From assembly GCA_024279035.1 (NCBI GenBank), contig JAJRSA010000037.1, positions 1 through 64,000 of the forward strand: 64,000 nucleotides of DNA, read 5' to 3'. Numbering within the stretch: position 1 is the first letter of the stretch; every line of letters starts with the position of its first letter. Shown here piece after piece: positions 61,017-64,000 of this stretch. Position numbers and translations under genes: made by a program. Under the pieces are notes generated by a model that saw only the letters and a list, made by a program, of their open reading frames with translations, was not told the origin of the DNA and searched no databases. The DNA is from Alphaproteobacteria bacterium. Its GTDB lineage: Bacteria; Pseudomonadota; Alphaproteobacteria; Micavibrionales; Micavibrionaceae.

Positions 61017-61565
61017 ATGCTCTATGTTCAACAATCTCTAGCCCCTGATGAAGAACTGATCCATGTGGGGAGTTTTCATTGGTGGTATAATGTGCAAGCG
61101 TCTATGAGTATTGTCTGGGGTGTGTTTATCTGTGCGTTGATCATTGGATTGGCTGTTTATGGGCAGACCAAATTCAATATTAATCTTAGTTCTTATCCGT
61201 TGCCCCCAGAGGCGGGGATTATGGATGTTATTCGTGCGTTGCACCCTGGTATAAAACTAGTCTCTTTCTTGATGTTTTTAATGGGTCTTTTGAGATTCGC
61301 CCAGATGATGGTGAATAAGGCAACAACCGAAATAGCAATCACAACGTCTCGTTTGATTTATAAGAGAGGCCTTGTCGCGCGCTCTGTGGCAGAAATAAGC
61401 ATAGACAGAATTGAAGGCGTGAATGTTGCGCAAGGGATTATGGGACGTATGTTTGATTTTGGACGTCTGGTTATTCGTGGTATGGGCGTTGGAGAAATGG
61501 TACTCCCTCCCATTGAGCGCCCAATTGTCTTTAGAAAGGCGATTGAGAAAGCGAGAACGTCATGA
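61017..61565 (+). CDS. Membrane protein with bacterial PH domain (bPH2), gene 1 of pair
   Basis: The product has 182 residues. Two hydrophobic segments (SIVWGVFICALIIGLAVYG, IKLVSFLMFLMGLL) precede a PH-like domain with TEIAITTSRLIYKRGLVARSVAEISIDRIEGVNV and the closing GMGVGEMVLPPIERP. The family (former DUF304) is of unknown function. Its stop overlaps the next gene by four bases. Confidence 0.85.
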   Translation: MLYVQQSLAPDEELIHVGSFHWWYNVQASMSIVWGVFICALIIGLAVYGQTKFNINLSSYPLPPEAGIMDVIRALHPGIKLVSFLMFLMGLLRFAQMMVNKATTEIAITTSRLIYKRGLVARSVAEISIDRIEGVNVAQGIMGRMFDFGRLVIRGMGVGEMVLPPIERPIVFRKAIEKARTS

Positions 61566-62080
61566 ACGAAAGGCATGACTCGGATTTTGTCGTTGAGCGA
61601 CAAAATAAAAAACGAAAGAGTTTTAATGGTGTAAAATTACGAGAGGGAGAATCTCCTGTCTTGAATGCACGAATTTCTGCGGGGATTTATTGGAAGGCCT
61701 GTGCCGTTGTTCTTCTCTCCTTTTTGATAGGGTTAATAGCATGGCAACTGGGTGTTTTTCTATTATGTGTCGCAATCATAACGGCCAGTACCGGATTTTT
61801 AACAAAAAAGTTTTTGTTTTTGGCGCTTACAAATCAACGTGTCTTAATGCGCCGTGGAATTATAAAGGTTGATACGATGCAGTTAAGGCTAGAGTCCCTT
61901 GAAAGTGTGGAAGTTCAAAGAACTTTAGTGGGACAATTTTTGGGGTATGCCAGTGTTGTCATTACAGGCGTTGGGACTCGTTTTACACTTGTTCCTTTTG
62001 TCGCCAACGCTGTCGAGTTTCGAGATGCTTTAGATGATGCGTTATACAAAAAAGAAAAACCTTCAGACAGTAAAGAATAA
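61562..62080 (+). CDS. Membrane protein with bacterial PH domain (bPH2), gene 2 of pair
   Basis: The product has 172 residues, similar in layout to gene 1: two hydrophobic segments (VVLLSFLIGLIAWQLGVFLL...) then LTNQRVLMRRGIIKVDTMQLRLESLESVEVQRTLVGQFLGYASVVI. The repeated helix-then-PH structure suggests gene duplication. It lies two bases before the L,D-transpeptidase gene. Confidence 0.82.
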   Translation: MNERHDSDFVVERQNKKRKSFNGVKLREGESPVLNARISAGIYWKACAVVLLSFLIGLIAWQLGVFLLCVAIITASTGFLTKKFLFLALTNQRVLMRRGIIKVDTMQLRLESLESVEVQRTLVGQFLGYASVVITGVGTRFTLVPFVANAVEFRDALDDALYKKEKPSDSKE

Positions 62081-62082
62081 AT

Positions 62083-63711
62083 ATGAGGTTTTGTCTCTCT
62101 TCTTTTAAGCAAATTCTTTCTGTTTTTTTCTGTGTTCTGACGTGCTCATCTCTTTCTTTTGGATCCGAATCGACGATCTCCTCTTATTTAAATAAAAGTG
62201 GCATAGGGCAAATAAAATTTTATGATAGGAGCGGTCTTCAGAAATTCTATGCAGAACGAGACAATGAACCCGTATGGTTAAAAGGCAATCATTTTAGTAA
62301 AAAAAGTGAACAAATTCTCTCTGTTTTTGAGAACTCGTGGACTCATGGCCTCAATCCTGAGAGCTATGCTGTAAAAGCGTTGCAAGAGGCTTTTACGAAA
62401 GGACTGGGTGATGATCCTCTGTATTATGAAGCGCTAATGAGTGCTGCTGTTGTGCTATACGGGCGTGATATGACCTCAATGCGTATTCCCCCCTCTGAGA
62501 TCAATCAAAAATCTAAATTCTGGCAAAAGCCTCTAGGGGCGTATTCCATCCTGAGTTTTGTGGCAAGTGATCGTAATCCTAAAGCTGCATTGAGGGCATT
62601 GCCTCCCCAAGGTGCGTTTTATAAAAGCCTACAAAAAGAGTTAGTTCTGGCTCTTGAAGAAATGAACAAAGGGGATGAAACGGAATCTGTTTTACCTTTA
62701 TCTTTAAGAAAAACCCTGCGCGTGGGAGATCGTCATGGTCTTGTTGAGGATATTCGCTATCGTTTGTATGCTCCCGCCGTCCAAAAAGGAAGCGATCCCA
62801 CAATATATGATGATCAGCTGTCTCAATCTGTGATGGCATACCAGACTCGCTATGGACTGAAAGCAGATGGGATTATTGGAGGAAAAACAATCAACGCCTT
62901 AAATAGGACATTGAGAGATCGCTCGGAACAAATTATTGTCAATTTAGAGCGCCTGCGCTGGATAGCGCCAGATATGCCTGAAAAATATCTGATTGTTAAT
63001 ATTCCAGCTCAAACTTTATGGGCCATGGAAGAGGGGAAAGTTGTCCATGAGATGCCTGTGATTATCGGGCGCTTTAAACGTCAGACAAACAGCTTTATCA
63101 CCAAAGTTACAGGGGTACGCTTTAATCCTACATGGACAGTACCAGAAACGATCAAGTTTGAAGACTATGTTCCAAAGCTAACAGAAGACCCTAATTATTT
63201 GAACGATAAAGGCGTTGAGTTTTTCTGGGGGAGTGGAGCTGACGCATTGACATTGCCTCCAGAGGCTATTCAGTGGGAGCATCTCTCAAGAGGCGATATT
63301 AAAGCTATTCGAATGGTGCAGGGGCCTGGTGTAAATAATCCTTTAGGGCGTATCCGCCTTCACATGCCCAATCAATACAACATTTATCTCCATGACACTA
63401 ATAATCAGGGGTATTTTGAAAAAGAAGATCGGGCACTGAGTTCTGGATGTGTGCGCATGTCTGACCCTAAAAAAATTGCTCAATTCGTTCTCAAAAGCAA
63501 TAAAAATTGGGCGGAAGAGAACATGCAGACTCTTCTGGATAAAGGGAAAATGAGAGATGTCATGTTGAAGAAGACCATCCCCGTTTATATCCTATACCAA
63601 ACAATATGGGGGGATGATGAGGGCAAACTGGTGTATGGTCAGGATGTTTATGGACGTGATAAGCTGTTAATGAAGACTCTTAAGAAATATGGAGCTGTTT
63701 TTTCGTATTGA
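62083..63711 (+). CDS. L,D-transpeptidase of the YcbB/LdtD type
   Basis: The product has 542 residues. Signal peptide (ILSVFFCVLTCSSLSFG). An N-terminal scaffold has FYAERDNEPVW, LNPESYAV and LPPQGAFYKSL. A peptidoglycan-binding unit follows at about 220-290 (SQSVMAYQTRYGLKADGIIGGKTI). The YkuD catalytic domain has MPVIIGRFKRQTNSFITKVTGV, HDTNNQGYF and SSGCVRMSDP with Cys456 as nucleophile. It makes 3-3 crosslinks in peptidoglycan. Family members resist most beta-lactams. Confidence 0.92.
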   Translation: MRFCLSSFKQILSVFFCVLTCSSLSFGSESTISSYLNKSGIGQIKFYDRSGLQKFYAERDNEPVWLKGNHFSKKSEQILSVFENSWTHGLNPESYAVKALQEAFTKGLGDDPLYYEALMSAAVVLYGRDMTSMRIPPSEINQKSKFWQKPLGAYSILSFVASDRNPKAALRALPPQGAFYKSLQKELVLALEEMNKGDETESVLPLSLRKTLRVGDRHGLVEDIRYRLYAPAVQKGSDPTIYDDQLSQSVMAYQTRYGLKADGIIGGKTINALNRTLRDRSEQIIVNLERLRWIAPDMPEKYLIVNIPAQTLWAMEEGKVVHEMPVIIGRFKRQTNSFITKVTGVRFNPTWTVPETIKFEDYVPKLTEDPNYLNDKGVEFFWGSGADALTLPPEAIQWEHLSRGDIKAIRMVQGPGVNNPLGRIRLHMPNQYNIYLHDTNNQGYFEKEDRALSSGCVRMSDPKKIAQFVLKSNKNWAEENMQTLLDKGKMRDVMLKKTIPVYILYQTIWGDDEGKLVYGQDVYGRDKLLMKTLKKYGAVFSY

Positions 63712-63802
63712 AAAATTTGCATTGTATTCTTCAGTGAAGGAGTGTTTTTTTGCACAAGAACAGATTGTCTCTATTCTTTTATCTCAAATCCGTTTAAAAT
63801 TC

Positions 63803-63838
63803 GAAACGATCCTTCTTGCAAGTGAGTCGTTCTTTTTA
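63803..63838 (+). terminator. Possible terminator after the L,D-transpeptidase
   Basis: GAAACGA and TCGTTC pair at the base of a stem with an inner CTT/AAG step and are followed by TTTTT. The stem is imperfect. It lies about 90 bases after the stop codon. Confidence 0.45.
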
Positions 63839-63921
63839 TATACTAGAAGATAAGCAATCGCTTATGTCTGAATTTCAATTTTTTATTTAAGTGTAATTAT
63901 TAACAATAGGTGTGTCTTTAA

Positions 63922-64000
63922 ATGACGTCTGACTTGGTATTAGAAAAATTATTGCAAGAAGAGCATGTGGATCGCCGTTTATTTTTAAAAGCTGGCTTAA
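63922..64000 (+). CDS. Start of a gene cut by the window end, possible Tat substrate
   Basis: ATG at 63922 opens a frame to the end: MTSDLVLEKLLQEEHVDRRL, then FLKAG. RRLFLKAG fits a twin-arginine export motif, S/T-RRxFLK. Proteins of the YcbK/DUF882 family with a Tat signal often follow L,D-transpeptidase genes in Alphaproteobacteria, so that is a guess. Only 26 residues are visible. Confidence 0.45.
   Translation, partial: MTSDLVLEKLLQEEHVDRRLFLKAGL

Overview
The window looks like a chromosomal segment of a flagellated, moderately AT-rich alphaproteobacterium. Evidence: a CpdR-type single-domain response regulator, the three-subunit (PntAA/PntAB/PntB) transhydrogenase, an OmpR-type regulator beside flagellar genes, a DUF465 protein, bifunctional MnmC, and dispersed palindromes of the kind common in Alphaproteobacteria. 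The order cannot be fixed from this sequence alone. About 55 protein genes, two tRNAs (Val-GAC, Ser-GGA) and several families of small dispersed repeats are visible.

Layout. 1-400: right end of an IS5-family insertion sequence beside tRNA-Val, with what may be a remnant of an element once integrated at that tRNA. 500-5300: cpdR, a secreted protein, rluD, a repeat-rich gap, then the rplM-rpsI operon. 5.3-10.6 kb is accessory in character: two paralogous HTH regulators with an unusual C-terminal domain, an orphan periplasmic binding protein, a CtlX-type hydrolase behind a strong hairpin, a double-GNAT-like protein, and repeats. 10.6-17.7 kb: dcp with an uncharacterised HETIH protein, mnmC, a WecA-type transferase and a hydrolase. 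17.7-21.6 kb: pntAA-pntAB-pntB led by a degenerate EAL-domain gene. 21.7-23.1 kb: rpmJ and mreB.

23.1-40.8 kb carries the most striking system: a protein of about 2200 residues made of 16 repeats of roughly 110 residues, and about 5 kb beyond it a type I secretion gene set (two ABC exporter subunits and an HlyD-type adaptor) followed by a STAS protein. I infer that the giant protein is an adhesin exported by this machine. Both ABC subunits have non-consensus signature and switch motifs, and the giant protein's repeats alternate between two subtypes, which indicates growth by duplication of pairs.

40.8-47.7 kb is housekeeping (tyrS, anmK, a TsaC/Sua5 protein, DedA), then a lambda-lysozyme-like protein and an FMN glutamate-synthase-like protein. 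47.7-53.2 kb is the flagellar hook/junction operon flgD-flgE-X-flgN-flgK-flgL, continuing into tag and tilS. 54.7-57.4 kb has small unknown proteins, a regulator with a pseudo-receiver domain and a diguanylate cyclase. 57.2-64 kb holds a purE operon, pfkA, two PH-domain membrane proteins, an L,D-transpeptidase and the start of a gene cut by the window edge.

Themes: the window links surface adhesion, flagella, c-di-GMP (one intact GGDEF, one probably inactive EAL) and cell-wall remodelling. Six convergent gene pairs overlap at their 3' ends, and a composite palindromic element family with conserved outer ends is inserted between genes at least three times.
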